A stretch of 64,000 nucleotides of DNA from JBFWUM01 sp050247255 (GTDB lineage: Bacteria; Acidobacteriota; Vicinamibacteria; Vicinamibacterales; UBA2999). A model generated the notes under the pieces. It did not search any database. It was not told the origin of the DNA and saw only the letters and a list, made by a program, of their open reading frames with translations. A program made the position numbers and the translations under genes. The stretch is taken from NCBI GenBank assembly GCA_050247255.1, contig JBFWUM010000022.1, forward strand, positions 3,195-67,194, read 5' to 3'. Shown piece by piece: positions 18,027 through 26,242 of this stretch (within the stretch, counting starts at the first letter, position 1; each line of letters starts with the position of its first letter).

Positions 18027-19120
18027 GCGTCGCGCCGCCGGCGCGCGGCAGCAATGAGGTCGGGCCCTTCGCCTTCGTCGGTCGTGGCCGCGTCCGGCGG
18101 CGGCACCTCGCGGATCGCGACAATCTGCCGCCACATCGCCTCGAGCAGCACGTCGACGCCTTCGCCGGTCACGCCCGAGATGCGGAAGAAGGGAAGATCC
18201 TTCCCCGTCACGTGCGCTTCGAGGCTGGTCAGGCGATCGGGCTCGTCGAGCGAGTCGATCTTGTTCGCGCAGACCAGCGTCGGCTTGGCGGCGACCGCCG
18301 GGTCGAACAGCTCCAGCTCACGCTGGATGACGTCGAAATCCTCCACCGGATCGCGGCCCGAGGCGCTCGACACGTCCACCAGGTGGACCAGCACCTTCGT
18401 CCGTTCGATGTGGCGCAGGAACCGGTCGCCGAGCCCGTGGCCCTCGTGCGCGCCGGCAATCAGCCCCGGCACGTCGGCGACGACGAAGCTGCGATCGCCC
18501 GACAGGCTGACCACGCCGAGGTTCGGCGCGAGGGTCGTGAAGGGGTAGTCGGCGATCTTCGGCCGCGCCGCCGAAATCCGGGAGATGAGCGTGGACTTGC
18601 CGGCGTTTGGGAAGCCGACCAGGCCGACGTCGGCCAGCAGCTTCAGCTCGAGGCGCAGGAAGCGCTCCTCGCCTGCTTCGCCCGGCTCGGTGCGGCGGGG
18701 CGCGCGGTTGGTCGACGAGACGAAGCGCGCGTTGCCGCGGCCGCCGCGGCCGCCTTTCGCGACGAGCACGCGCTGGCCTTCCTCGGTCAGGTCGGCAATC
18801 GGCGTCAGCGCCCCGCTGGCTGGATCCTTCTCGAAGACGACGGTGCCGACCGGCACCGTCACGTCGAGGTCGTCGGCGGTGAAGCCGGTGCGGTTGGCCC
18901 CCTGGCCATGCTGGCCGTTGCGCGCCTCGAACTCGGGATGGAAACGGAAGTCGACGAGCGTATTCTTGCCGCGCATGGCGACGATGAAGACCGAGCCGCC
19001 GGCGCCGCCGTCGCCGCCGTCAGGACCGCCGCGCGGGACGAATTTCTCGCGCCGGAAGCTCAGGCAGCCACGGCCGCCGTCGCCGGCCGCCACGTGGATG
19101 TCCACCTCGTCGACGAACAT
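18023..19120 (-). CDS. obgE: GTPase Obg
   Basis: ObgE is a 50S-associated GTPase linked to ribosome assembly and stress control. The 365-residue protein has the glycine-rich Obg domain (residues 1 to about 158, starting MFVDEVDIHVAAGDGGRG) and the G domain with GFPNAGKST, the DVPGLI switch and the NKID motif. It ends in an acidic/basic tail without the long C-terminal OCT domain seen in some Gram-positives. Its place after rplU-rpmA is the common bacterial order, but here 141 bp of palindromic repeats separate it from rpmA. Confidence 0.97.
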   Translation of the reverse strand: MFVDEVDIHVAAGDGGRGCLSFRREKFVPRGGPDGGDGGAGGSVFIVAMRGKNTLVDFRFHPEFEARNGQHGQGANRTGFTADDLDVTVPVGTVVFEKDPASGALTPIADLTEEGQRVLVAKGGRGGRGNARFVSSTNRAPRRTEPGEAGEERFLRLELKLLADVGLVGFPNAGKSTLISRISAARPKIADYPFTTLAPNLGVVSLSGDRSFVVADVPGLIAGAHEGHGLGDRFLRHIERTKVLVHLVDVSSASGRDPVEDFDVIQRELELFDPAVAAKPTLVCANKIDSLDEPDRLTSLEAHVTGKDLPFFRISGVTGEGVDVLLEAMWRQIVAIREVPPPDAATTDEGEGPDLIAAARRRRDA

Positions 19121-19148
19121 CGATCTTCAGTATAGGAGGGAATGCAGA

Positions 19149-19260
19149 CGGAGCCCGAGACTTCAGTCTCGACCGGAGCCCGAGACTTCAGTCTCGGAGG
19201 GGGAGCCGGCACTGAAGTGCCGGGCTCCGTACGACTGGAGCCCGAGACTTCTCGGCTCGA
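19149..19260. repeat. Array of four REP-like palindromes between rpmA and obgE
   Basis: Four units lie head to tail, each led by GGAGCC. They are CGAGACTTCAGTCTCG (19156-19171), CCGAGACTTCAGTCTCGG (19180-19197), CCGGCACTGAAGTGCCGG (19206-19223), and a shortened CCGAGACTTCTCGG (19242-19255). The third has a different stem in which both arms changed together. The array abuts the rpmA stop and lies inside the predicted rpmA-obgE transcript. Confidence 0.88.
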
Positions 19261-19261
19261 G

Positions 19262-19519
19262 TTACTCGACCGGCAGGACGCTGATCTTGCGGCCGTGCTG
19301 GCCGTGGTCCTCGAACCGGACCTTGCCGTCGATCTTCGCGAACAGGCTGTGGTCCTTCGCCAGCCCCACGTTGAGGCCGGGCTCGAAGCGGCGGCCCTTC
19401 TGCCGCACCAGGATCGATCCGCCGGTGACGAGATTGCCGTCGTGGCGCTTCACGCCGAGCCGCTGCGCGTTGCTGTCGCGGCCGTTGCGTGAGCTGCCCT
19501 GTCCCTTTTTATGAGCCAT
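19262..19519 (-). CDS. rpmA: 50S ribosomal protein bL27
   Basis: The 85-residue protein begins MAHKKGQGSSRNGRDS, the canonical bL27 N-terminus whose tail reaches the peptidyl-transferase centre, followed by RLGVKRHDGNLVTGGSILVRQ. No N-terminal extension of the kind cleaved in Firmicutes is present. It follows rplU by 9 bp. The TAA stop touches the repeat array that separates it from obgE. Confidence 0.98.
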   Translation of the reverse strand: MAHKKGQGSSRNGRDSNAQRLGVKRHDGNLVTGGSILVRQKGRRFEPGLNVGLAKDHSLFAKIDGKVRFEDHGQHGRKISVLPVE

Positions 19520-19528
19520 TGCTGAACC

Positions 19529-19843
19529 CTACGCCTGGATGTCGGTAATGCGCACGCGGGTGAAGATGCTGCGGTGGCCGCGCGTCTTGCGGAACCCCTT
19601 GCGGCGCTTCTTCTTGAACACGAGCAGCTTCTTGCCACGCGCCTCGCCGTCGACCACGCCCACAACCCTGGCGTTGGCGACGAACGGCGCGCCGGCGAGC
19701 ACCTCGCCCGCGTCCTTCTCGACCAGCAGGACCTGGTCGAACGTGAACTCGGAACCCGTTTCGCCGGGCGTCCCGTCGATTTCGACAACGGCGCCGGGGG
19801 TCACCTTGAGCTGGCGGCCGCGGGCCTGGATGATCGCGTACAC
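19529..19843 (-). CDS. rplU: 50S ribosomal protein bL21
   Basis: The 104-residue protein has the standard bL21 sequence: YAIIQARGRQLKVTPG at the start and KKLLVFKKKRRKGFRKTRGH near the end, the rRNA-binding part. The start is GTG at 19843, supported by GAGGT at 7 nt spacing; an upstream start at 19891 would add a non-homologous stretch. It is first in the minus-strand ribosomal group. Confidence 0.97.
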   Translation of the reverse strand: MYAIIQARGRQLKVTPGAVVEIDGTPGETGSEFTFDQVLLVEKDAGEVLAGAPFVANARVVGVVDGEARGKKLLVFKKKRRKGFRKTRGHRSIFTRVRITDIQA

Positions 19844-19872
19844 GAGCGTTACCTCAGATATGGTGCATGTCG

Positions 19873-19885
19873 GCCCGAAACGGGC
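19873..19885 (-). promoter_or_regulatory. Hairpin in the rplU leader
   Basis: GCCCG-TTT-CGGGC (read on the minus strand) lies about 30 nt upstream of the rplU GTG, in what should be its untranslated leader. Leaders of rplU-rpmA operons in other bacteria carry structured autoregulatory RNA. This small hairpin is only a candidate. Confidence 0.35.
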
Positions 19886-19917
19886 GGACACAAAGGATTT
19901 AGCTTAACAGAGGCTGA

Positions 19918-19943
19918 GGCGCCCCGTAAAGGGGTGCCCCTAC
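19918..19943 (-). repeat. GGCACCCC hairpin repeat, copy 2 (reverse)
   Basis: Read on the minus strand it is GTAGG, then a GGCACCCC-loop-GGGGCGCC hairpin with one G-T pair. Its TAG is the stop codon of the lipoprotein gene ending at 19940. It also lies between that gene and the rplU promoter region. Confidence 0.85.
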
Positions 19944-20737
19944 TGCAGGAGGACCCGGGTTCCCTTGATTTTCTGGCTGCTCAGCGTGCTCAGGAAACTG
20001 GGCAGCAGGCGGTCCATCAGCTCGAAATACGACGAGAGCGCCGGGGTGCTCTGGTTGGCCGGGTAGAGCACCTCTTCGGTGAAGGTCTCCGAGTAGAGGG
20101 TCGTCCCCGTGCGGCCGTCGATGAAGATGAATTTCGGCTTCAGCCGGAACCCCTTGCGCTCCATGTAGGTGCGCACCGGCACGACGCGGCGGCGGCCGAC
20201 GGCGTCATAGACCTCCTGCTCGCGCTGGACGAACCCGGACCGCGACGCCGGCGTGAACATGACCGTGCCGGTGACGATGAGCGGGTTCTGGTATTCCTCG
20301 CCGATCCGCTTCCAGTACTCGACGTCGGCGAACAGGTGCTCGTACGGCTCGAGGTCCTTCTCGTCGCGGATGGCGCCGGCCTGGCCGGCGGCCTGCTGGC
20401 CCGTATTCGCGGCGGGCTGCGGCGTGTCCACCGGGGCGGCGGCCGCGGCGATGTCTTCGGCGGCGACGTCCATCAGCGGCAGCGTGTCGGCGTCGATGAC
20501 GCGCAGCTCGGACCTGTTGCGCAACTGGCTGCGGAGCAGCCGCGTCGTCTCGAGGTTGCCGTCGACGTCATCGGTCCCGCCGGTGATGAAGCCGGCAATC
20601 AGGACGCGTTCGAAGGACGATACGTCGAGCTTCGGCTTGATCGGCGTTTCGATCGGGATCTCGTAATAGCTGGCGCAGCCCGCGAGGACGAGCGCCGCCA
20701 CGAGACTACTGGCTATCCGAGCGTGTCGTCCGGTCAT
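19940..20737 (-). CDS. Putative outer-membrane lipoprotein
   Basis: The 265-residue protein has a lipoprotein signal with lipobox Leu-Ala-Gly-Cys (C21). A mixed alpha/beta domain follows (VSSFERVLIAGFITGGTDDV..., TRLLRSQLRNRSELRVIDAD) resembling lipoproteins that assemble oligomers with N-terminal CsgG-like folds; this comparison is weak. An Ala/Gln/Pro-rich insert lies near residues 98-120. It overlaps the upstream TPR gene by 32 bp, so both form one operon. The stop codon is part of a hairpin repeat. The function is unknown. Confidence 0.75.
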   Translation of the reverse strand: MTGRHARIASSLVAALVLAGCASYYEIPIETPIKPKLDVSSFERVLIAGFITGGTDDVDGNLETTRLLRSQLRNRSELRVIDADTLPLMDVAAEDIAAAAAPVDTPQPAANTGQQAAGQAGAIRDEKDLEPYEHLFADVEYWKRIGEEYQNPLIVTGTVMFTPASRSGFVQREQEVYDAVGRRRVVPVRTYMERKGFRLKPKFIFIDGRTGTTLYSETFTEEVLYPANQSTPALSSYFELMDRLLPSFLSTLSSQKIKGTRVLLQ

Positions 20738-21059
20738 TGATTTCCCTGAAAAGTTCGAAGTTCTGCCGGATGTAGAGATTGTTGGGCTCGAGCTCGAGCG
20801 CCTTCTCGTAGGCGACGCGGGCCTTCTCGAGATCGCCCTCGTGCTCGTAGGCAATCGCGAGGTTGTTGTGCGCCGGCGCGTAGCCCGGGTCGATTTCGAC
20901 GGCGCGCTCCCAGCGGTAGATGGCCTCGCGCCACAGGCCGCGCTGCGCCACGGCAATGCCGAACTCCACCTGCTTCTTCGCATCGTCGCGCGCGTCCGCC
21001 GCGAGCGGGGCCACGGCGCCGCCAAGCAGGACAGCGATGAGAAGCGCGTGAAATTTCAT
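20706..21059 (-). CDS. Exported TPR protein
   Basis: The 117-residue protein has a cleavable signal peptide (about residues 1-22) and about two tetratricopeptide repeats (AIYRWERAVEIDPGYAPAHNNLAIAYEHEGDLEKARVAYEKAL split over residues 48-90). TPRs mediate protein-protein contacts, so a periplasmic scaffolding role with the cotranscribed lipoprotein is likely. The ATG at 21059 gives the signal peptide; an upstream in-frame ATG at the edge of the gap was not chosen. Its promoter probably lies in or near the assembly gap. Confidence 0.8.
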   Translation of the reverse strand: MKFHALLIAVLLGGAVAPLAADARDDAKKQVEFGIAVAQRGLWREAIYRWERAVEIDPGYAPAHNNLAIAYEHEGDLEKARVAYEKALELEPNNLYIRQNFELFREINDRTTRSDSQ

Positions 21060-21086
21060 GGCGTTTCGGCTCACGGTTCGACCCAC

Positions 21087-21186
21087 NNNNNNNNNNNNNN
21101 NNNNNNNNNNNNNNNNNNNNNNNNNNNNNNNNNNNNNNNNNNNNNNNNNNNNNNNNNNNNNNNNNNNNNNNNNNNNNNNNNNNNNN
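21087..21186. other. Assembly gap (100 N) without flanking overlap
   Basis: The Ns separate the divergent TPR gene from the truncated dprA. Unlike the other three gaps, the flanks share no repeated sequence, so this is missing sequence of unknown length. About 80-110 residues of DprA plus the intergenic region should be here. Confidence 0.95.
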
Positions 21187-21188
21187 CG

Positions 21189-22013
21189 CTGCTGCCGATC
21201 GCGCGTTGCCCGGACACCCTCTTCTATCAGGGCGATCTCGACACGCTGCGGTTACCGGCGGTGGCGATTGTCGGATCGCGCGCGGCGACGGCCGTCGGCC
21301 TCGAAACCGCGGCGCGGCTTGCCGAGGGACTGGCCGCGCACGGCGTGTGCGTGGTGAGCGGCCTCGCGCGCGGCGTGGATTCGGCGGCCCATCGCGGCGC
21401 GCTGCGCGGCGGCGGCCGCACGATCGCGGTGCTCGGGTCGGGACTCGACGTGATCTATCCGGCGGAGCACACCGGCCTTGCCGGGGAGATCGCGGCGCAG
21501 GGGCTGGTGCTGAGCGAGTATCCGCCCGGGACGCTGCCGACCGCGTTTCACTTCCCGCTGCGCAACCGGTTGATCAGCGGTTTGTCGCGGGCCGTCGTGG
21601 TCGTCGAGGCGCACGAGCAGTCGGGGTCACTCCTCACGGCCGGCTTTGCCCTCGATCAGGGGCGGGAGGTCATGGCCGTGCCGGGGAACGTCCTGTCCGG
21701 ACGCAACCGCGGCGGGCATGCCCTGTTGCGGGATGGGGCAAAGATTGTCGAGAGTGCGGACGATATCGTGTGGGAACTCGGACTGGCGCCGCGGCCGGCG
21801 CCGGACGCGCCTGGCGGACTAAGCGTTTCGTCGTCAACGATTTGTAAGGATCCGGTGCTGCGCGTGATGGATGTTGGACACCCCTATGATCTCGACGCCC
21901 TGGCGGCCGCATCGGGGCTCGAAGGGGCCCGGCTGCTGCCCCGGCTTCTTGACCTGGAGTTGCAGGGGGCCATCCGGCGGGCGCCGGGCGGCCGTTTCTT
22001 GCGTTCCGCATGA
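21189..22013 (+). CDS. dprA: DNA-processing protein DprA, 5' end missing in gap
   Basis: DprA loads RecA on incoming single-stranded DNA during natural transformation. The visible 274 residues hold the Rossmann-like core (VAIVGSRAATAVGLETAARLA, VVSGLARGVDSAAHRGAL, TIAVLGSGLDVIYP, SEYPPG, FPLRNRLISGLS, MAVPGN) and a C-terminal winged-helix-like domain. The N-terminal SAM-like domain is lost in the assembly gap. It is followed 23 bp later by topA, as in the widespread dprA-topA cluster. Confidence 0.95.
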   Translation: MLPIARCPDTLFYQGDLDTLRLPAVAIVGSRAATAVGLETAARLAEGLAAHGVCVVSGLARGVDSAAHRGALRGGGRTIAVLGSGLDVIYPAEHTGLAGEIAAQGLVLSEYPPGTLPTAFHFPLRNRLISGLSRAVVVVEAHEQSGSLLTAGFALDQGREVMAVPGNVLSGRNRGGHALLRDGAKIVESADDIVWELGLAPRPAPDAPGGLSVSSSTICKDPVLRVMDVGHPYDLDALAAASGLEGARLLPRLLDLELQGAIRRAPGGRFLRSA

Positions 22014-22036
22014 CCGTGTTAGTGTGATTTTCCGGC

Positions 22037-24778
22037 ATGGCTAAACCACTTGTCATCGTCGAATCGCCTGCCAAGGCGAAGACGCTGGGGCGATTTCTCG
22101 GCACCAAGTACCGGGTCGAGGCCAGCTATGGGCACATCCGCGATCTGCCCGAGTCGGCCGCCGAGGTGCCCAAGGAAATCAAGGAGAAGGACTGGGGACG
22201 TCTCGGCGTGGACGTCGATCAGGACTTCACCCCGTACTACGTCGTCTCGACCGACAAGAAGAAGCAGGTGGCCCACCTGAAGACGGCGCTGAAGGACGCG
22301 TCGGAACTGCTGCTGGCCACCGACCCCGACCGCGAGGGCGAAGCCATCAGCTGGCACCTCGCGCAGGTGCTCAAGCCGAAGGTGCCGGTGCGCCGCATTG
22401 TCTTCCACGAGATCACCGAGGACGCGGTGAAGGAAGCGCTGGCCCACCCGGCCGACGTCAACGAGAACCTCGTCCGGGCGCAGGAGAGCCGCCGCATCCT
22501 CGATCGCCTCTACGGCTACGTGCTGTCGCCGGTGCTGTGGAAGAAGGTGCAGACCGGTCTCAGCGCGGGGCGCGTGCAGAGCGTCGCCGTCCGGCTGATC
22601 GTCGAGCGCGAGGAAGAACGGCGCGCGTTCCGCGCCGGCGTGTACTGGGACCTCGAGGCGCGGCTGAGCGGCGAGGGGCGCGAGTTCATCGCCACGCTCG
22701 TCCGCCTCGGCGACCGGCGCATTGCCACCGGCAAGGACTTCGACGCGAAGGACGGGTCGCTGAAGAGCGGCAACGTCCGGCTGCTCGACGAGGCGGCCAC
22801 GAGCGCCCTCGTCGAGACCGTGCGCGGCAACGTGCCGTGGACGGTGACCGCCGTCGAGCAGAAGCCGGGCGTCGAGCGGCCGGCGCCGCCGTTCACCACG
22901 TCGACGCTGACGCAGGAAGCGAGCCGCAAGCTCGGGTTCTCGACCGAGCGCACCATGCAGGCGGCGCAGCGGCTGTTCCAGGGCGTGGATGTCGGCGACG
23001 GGCAGATGGAAGGCCTCATCAGCTACCACCGCACCGACTCGACGACGCTGTCCGACAAGGCGCTGCAGGAATCGGCGCGCGCCATCCGCGAGATGTTCGG
23101 CGGCGACTACTACGACGGCCCGCGCCGCTACCAGACGCGCGTGAAGAACGCGCAGGAAGCGCACGAAGCCATCCGGCCCACCGACTTCGCCCGCACGCCA
23201 GGCCAGCTCGAAGGGGTCATCGACTCCGACGACCTGCGGCTCTACGAGTTGATCTGGAAGCGCACCATGGCGTCGCAGATGGTCGACGCGCGCGTGCTGC
23301 GGACGTCGATGGAGATCTCGGCGACGGCGAACAGCGGCGAGACCGCCGTGCTGACTGCCAGCGGCAAGGCCATCGAGTTTGCCGGCTTCCGCCGCGCCTA
23401 CGTCGAGGGAAGCGACGATCCCGCCGCCGAACTCGAGGAACAGGAAGCGATCCTGCCGCAGGCGAAAGTGGGCGATCGGATCGACATGGACGGCACGCCG
23501 ATCGTGCTGCTCGGCGTCGACCCGAAGCGCCACGAGACGACGCCGCCGGCACGCTTCACCGAGGCCTCGCTCATCAAGGAACTGGAGCGGCTCGGCATCG
23601 GCCGGCCGTCGACCTACGCGCCGACGATCGCCACCATCGTCAGGCGCGGCTACGTCTTCAGGCAGGGCAAGGCGCTCGTGCCGAGCTTTACCGCGTTCGC
23701 GGTGACGAAGCTCCTGCGCGAGCACTTCGGCGATTTCGTCGAGACCGACTTCACCGCCGAGATGGAAGACGACCTCGACGAGATCTCACGCGGCGAGCGC
23801 AATGCCAACGCGTTCCTGCGCGAGTTCTACTTCGGCGATACGAAGCACCGGGGACTGCTGCCGGCGGTGAACAAGGGCGCCGAGGAAGCCGACTACCCGC
23901 TGCTGCTGCTCGGCGCCGACCCGGAGACAGGGGAGGACGTCCGCATCCGCATCGGCCGCTTCGGCCCGTTCGTGCAGGTGGGCGAGGGCGGGCCGGGCCG
24001 GACGGCATCGCTGCCCGACGACATCGCCCCCGCGGATCTGACGGCCGACAAGGCGCTCGAACTGGTGCGCGCGAAGGCCGAGGGGCCGCGCGTCCTCGGC
24101 GCCGATCCGGCGACCGGCCAGAACGTCTACGTCATGAACGGCCGGTTCGGCTGGTACGTGCAGCTGGGCGAAACGCCGGACGCAGGGCAAAAAGGGAAAA
24201 GGGCAAAGGGTAAAGGTCAAAAGGCGGAGGCGGAGAAGCCGAAGCGGGCGTCGCTCCAGGCCGGCATGTCCGAGACGACCGTGACGCTGGACGAGGCGCT
24301 GAAGCTGCTCTCGCTGCCGCGTGTCGTCGGGCTGCACCCGGACGACAACGAGCCGGTGTTGGCCAACTTCGGCCGCTTCGGCCCGTACCTGAAGCACAAC
24401 GACGAGTTCCGATCGCTGCCGTCGGATGACGATGTGTTCGGCATCGGCATCGACGCGGCCGTGGAGATCCTGCGGGCGCCGAAGCAGTCGCGGCGCCGCC
24501 AGTCGGCCGCCAAGTCGGTGCTGCGCGAGCTGAGCGCCAACGGCTCGACGCTGAAGGTGCTGGCCGGCCGCTTCGGGCCGTATGTCACCGACGGCACGAC
24601 CAACGCGTCGATTCCGAAGGGGATGAGCCCGGAGAACGTCACCTTCGAGCAGGCGGCCGAGCTGCTCGAGGCGCGGCGCAACGCGGCGCCTTCACCGCGC
24701 CGTGGCGGCTTCAAGCGGAAGACTGCCTCGGCCGGTGGCGCGAAAGCGAAGCGCGCGCGCAAGGCGGCCGGCGCGTAG
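22037..24778 (+). CDS. topA: DNA topoisomerase I
   Basis: TopA relaxes negative supercoils by cutting one strand through a tyrosyl-DNA bond. The 913-residue enzyme has the Toprim domain (VIVESPAKAKT; ATDPDREGEAISWHL) and catalytic Y330 in ISYHRTDST. In place of zinc fingers the C-terminus has four repeats of the GRFGPYV type (IRIGRFGPFVQVG, MNGRFGWYVQLG, ANFGRFGPYLKH, LAGRFGPYVTDG). Between repeats two and three a Lys/Gly-rich linker (GQKGKRAKGKGQKAEAEKP) is encoded by an AAAGGG-type array. The tail is Lys/Arg/Ala-rich. Confidence 0.98.
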   Translation: MAKPLVIVESPAKAKTLGRFLGTKYRVEASYGHIRDLPESAAEVPKEIKEKDWGRLGVDVDQDFTPYYVVSTDKKKQVAHLKTALKDASELLLATDPDREGEAISWHLAQVLKPKVPVRRIVFHEITEDAVKEALAHPADVNENLVRAQESRRILDRLYGYVLSPVLWKKVQTGLSAGRVQSVAVRLIVEREEERRAFRAGVYWDLEARLSGEGREFIATLVRLGDRRIATGKDFDAKDGSLKSGNVRLLDEAATSALVETVRGNVPWTVTAVEQKPGVERPAPPFTTSTLTQEASRKLGFSTERTMQAAQRLFQGVDVGDGQMEGLISYHRTDSTTLSDKALQESARAIREMFGGDYYDGPRRYQTRVKNAQEAHEAIRPTDFARTPGQLEGVIDSDDLRLYELIWKRTMASQMVDARVLRTSMEISATANSGETAVLTASGKAIEFAGFRRAYVEGSDDPAAELEEQEAILPQAKVGDRIDMDGTPIVLLGVDPKRHETTPPARFTEASLIKELERLGIGRPSTYAPTIATIVRRGYVFRQGKALVPSFTAFAVTKLLREHFGDFVETDFTAEMEDDLDEISRGERNANAFLREFYFGDTKHRGLLPAVNKGAEEADYPLLLLGADPETGEDVRIRIGRFGPFVQVGEGGPGRTASLPDDIAPADLTADKALELVRAKAEGPRVLGADPATGQNVYVMNGRFGWYVQLGETPDAGQKGKRAKGKGQKAEAEKPKRASLQAGMSETTVTLDEALKLLSLPRVVGLHPDDNEPVLANFGRFGPYLKHNDEFRSLPSDDDVFGIGIDAAVEILRAPKQSRRRQSAAKSVLRELSANGSTLKVLAGRFGPYVTDGTTNASIPKGMSPENVTFEQAAELLEARRNAAPSPRRGGFKRKTASAGGAKAKRARKAAGA
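24187..24226. repeat. AAAGGG-type array inside topA
   Basis: Degenerate 6-7 bp copies (GGCAAAA, GGGAAAA, GGGCAAA, GGGTAAA, GGTCAAA) follow one another and encode the basic linker between two C-terminal domains of TopA. The local A content is far above that of the surrounding gene. Confidence 0.75.
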
Positions 24779-24785
24779 ACTGAAT

Positions 24786-24880
24786 CAAGGCCCAATGCTC
24801 AACGCTCAATGCCCGATGACAAAGGCGGGGATTGAGGGGGTCGTTTGAGTCCTTGGGCCTTGGGCATGGGCATTGTGCAT
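24786..24880. repeat. Facing arrays of GCCCAATG-type units before trmFO
   Basis: Left of the gene, copies of CCCAATGCTCAA/GCTCAATGCC run in one orientation (24786-24819). About 30 bp later CCTTGGGCCTTGGGCATGGGC runs as the complement (24849-24875). The two arms could form a long imperfect hairpin in the topA-trmFO junction. The possible trmFO start codons (TTG 24845, ATG 24866, GTG 24875) lie in or next to the right arm. Confidence 0.65.
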
Positions 24881-26239
24881 TCCATTCACATAATCGGCGG
24901 TGGACTCGCCGGCAGCGAGGCCGCCTGGCAGGCCGCGTCGCGCGGCGTCCGCGTCACCATCCACGAGATGCGGCCGGTGCGGCCGACCGCCGTGCACAAG
25001 ACCGATCGCTTCGCCGAGCTCGTCTGCTCGAACTCCTTCCGCGGCGACAAGCTCGACAACGCCGTCGGCCTGCTGAAGGAAGAGATGCGCCGGCTCGGCT
25101 CGCTCGTCATGCGCGCCGCCGATGCGACCCGCGTTCCGGCCGGTGCCGCGCTGGCCGTCGATCGCGAGCGCTTCTCCGAGGCGGTGACCGAGGCGATCGG
25201 CTCCCATCCGCTGATCACCATCGCTCGAGAAGAAGTGCCCCGCATCCCGGCGGACGCGGCGATGTATCCGCTCATCATCGCCACCGGTCCGCTGACCTCT
25301 GAGACGCTGTCGGCCGACATTGCCGCGCTCGTCGGCGGCGATCACCTGTATTTCTACGATGCGATCAGCCCCATCGTGCTGGCCGAGAGCATCGACATGT
25401 CGAAGGTGTTCCGCGCCTCGCGCTGGGGACGCAGCGTGCACGACGCGAACAGCGACGGCGACTACCTGAACTGTCCGATGACGCAGGCGGAGTACGAGGC
25501 GTTCTATGCCGCGCTGACCGCTGCGGAATCGGCGACCGTGCACGACTTCGACAAGGCGAAGTTCTTCGAGGGGTGCCTGCCGATCGAGGTGATGGCCCAC
25601 CGCGGCCGCGACACGCTGCGCTTCGGGCCGATGAAGCCGGTTGGCCTCGTCGACCCGCGCACGGGCCGCGCGCCGTACGCGGCGGTGCAGCTGCGGCAGG
25701 ACAACCTGGCCGGCGATCACTTCTCGCTCGTCGGCTTCCAGACGCAGATCAAGTGGGGCGAGCAGGCGCGCGTCCTGCGGATGATCCCCGGGCTCGAGCA
25801 GGCCGAGTTCGTCCGCTTCGGCATGGTGCATCGCAACACCTACATCAACGGCCCGACCGTGCTGCGCGAGACGTGGCAGATGCGTCAGCGGCCCGACCTG
25901 TTCTTTGCCGGCCAGGTCTCGGGCGTCGAGGGCTACGTCGAATCGGCGGCCTCGGGGCTCATCGCCGGCCGCAATGCCGCCGCCCTCGCGCGCGGCGAGG
26001 CGCCGTGCACGCCGCCGCGGACGACAGCCATCGGCGCGCTGGCCTATTACGTCTCGCACGCCAACCCGGCCAACTACCAGCCGACGAACATCACCTTTGG
26101 CATCATCGAGCCGCTGCCGCCCCCGACCGGCCGGCGCAAACTGGGCAAGGCCGATCGCGCAGTCGCGATGTCGGAGCGGGCGCTGCGCGATCTCGACGAG
26201 TGGATGGCCGGCGCCGGCGCGCTTGTCTCGCGCGCCTGA
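24866..26239 (+). CDS. trmFO: Folate/FAD-dependent tRNA (uracil-54-C5) methyltransferase
   Basis: TrmFO makes ribothymidine at tRNA position 54 using methylene-tetrahydrofolate and FAD. The roughly 457-residue protein has the FAD-binding motif IHIIGGGLAGSEAAW, the EMRP motif (IHEMRPVRPTAVHKT), LVCSNSFRGD, and the C-terminal TNITFGIIEPL. The start is uncertain: ATG 24866 or GTG 24875, both in a repeat-rich leader; an upstream TTG at 24845 is less likely. Position after topA is the typical dprA-topA-trmFO order. Confidence 0.95.
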   Translation: MGIVHSIHIIGGGLAGSEAAWQAASRGVRVTIHEMRPVRPTAVHKTDRFAELVCSNSFRGDKLDNAVGLLKEEMRRLGSLVMRAADATRVPAGAALAVDRERFSEAVTEAIGSHPLITIAREEVPRIPADAAMYPLIIATGPLTSETLSADIAALVGGDHLYFYDAISPIVLAESIDMSKVFRASRWGRSVHDANSDGDYLNCPMTQAEYEAFYAALTAAESATVHDFDKAKFFEGCLPIEVMAHRGRDTLRFGPMKPVGLVDPRTGRAPYAAVQLRQDNLAGDHFSLVGFQTQIKWGEQARVLRMIPGLEQAEFVRFGMVHRNTYINGPTVLRETWQMRQRPDLFFAGQVSGVEGYVESAASGLIAGRNAAALARGEAPCTPPRTTAIGALAYYVSHANPANYQPTNITFGIIEPLPPPTGRRKLGKADRAVAMSERALRDLDEWMAGAGALVSRA

Positions 26240-26242
26240 CGC

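Noticed and set aside
19149..19260. CRISPR array
   Set aside because: Units are adjacent palindromes without unique spacers of constant length, and no cas genes are present.
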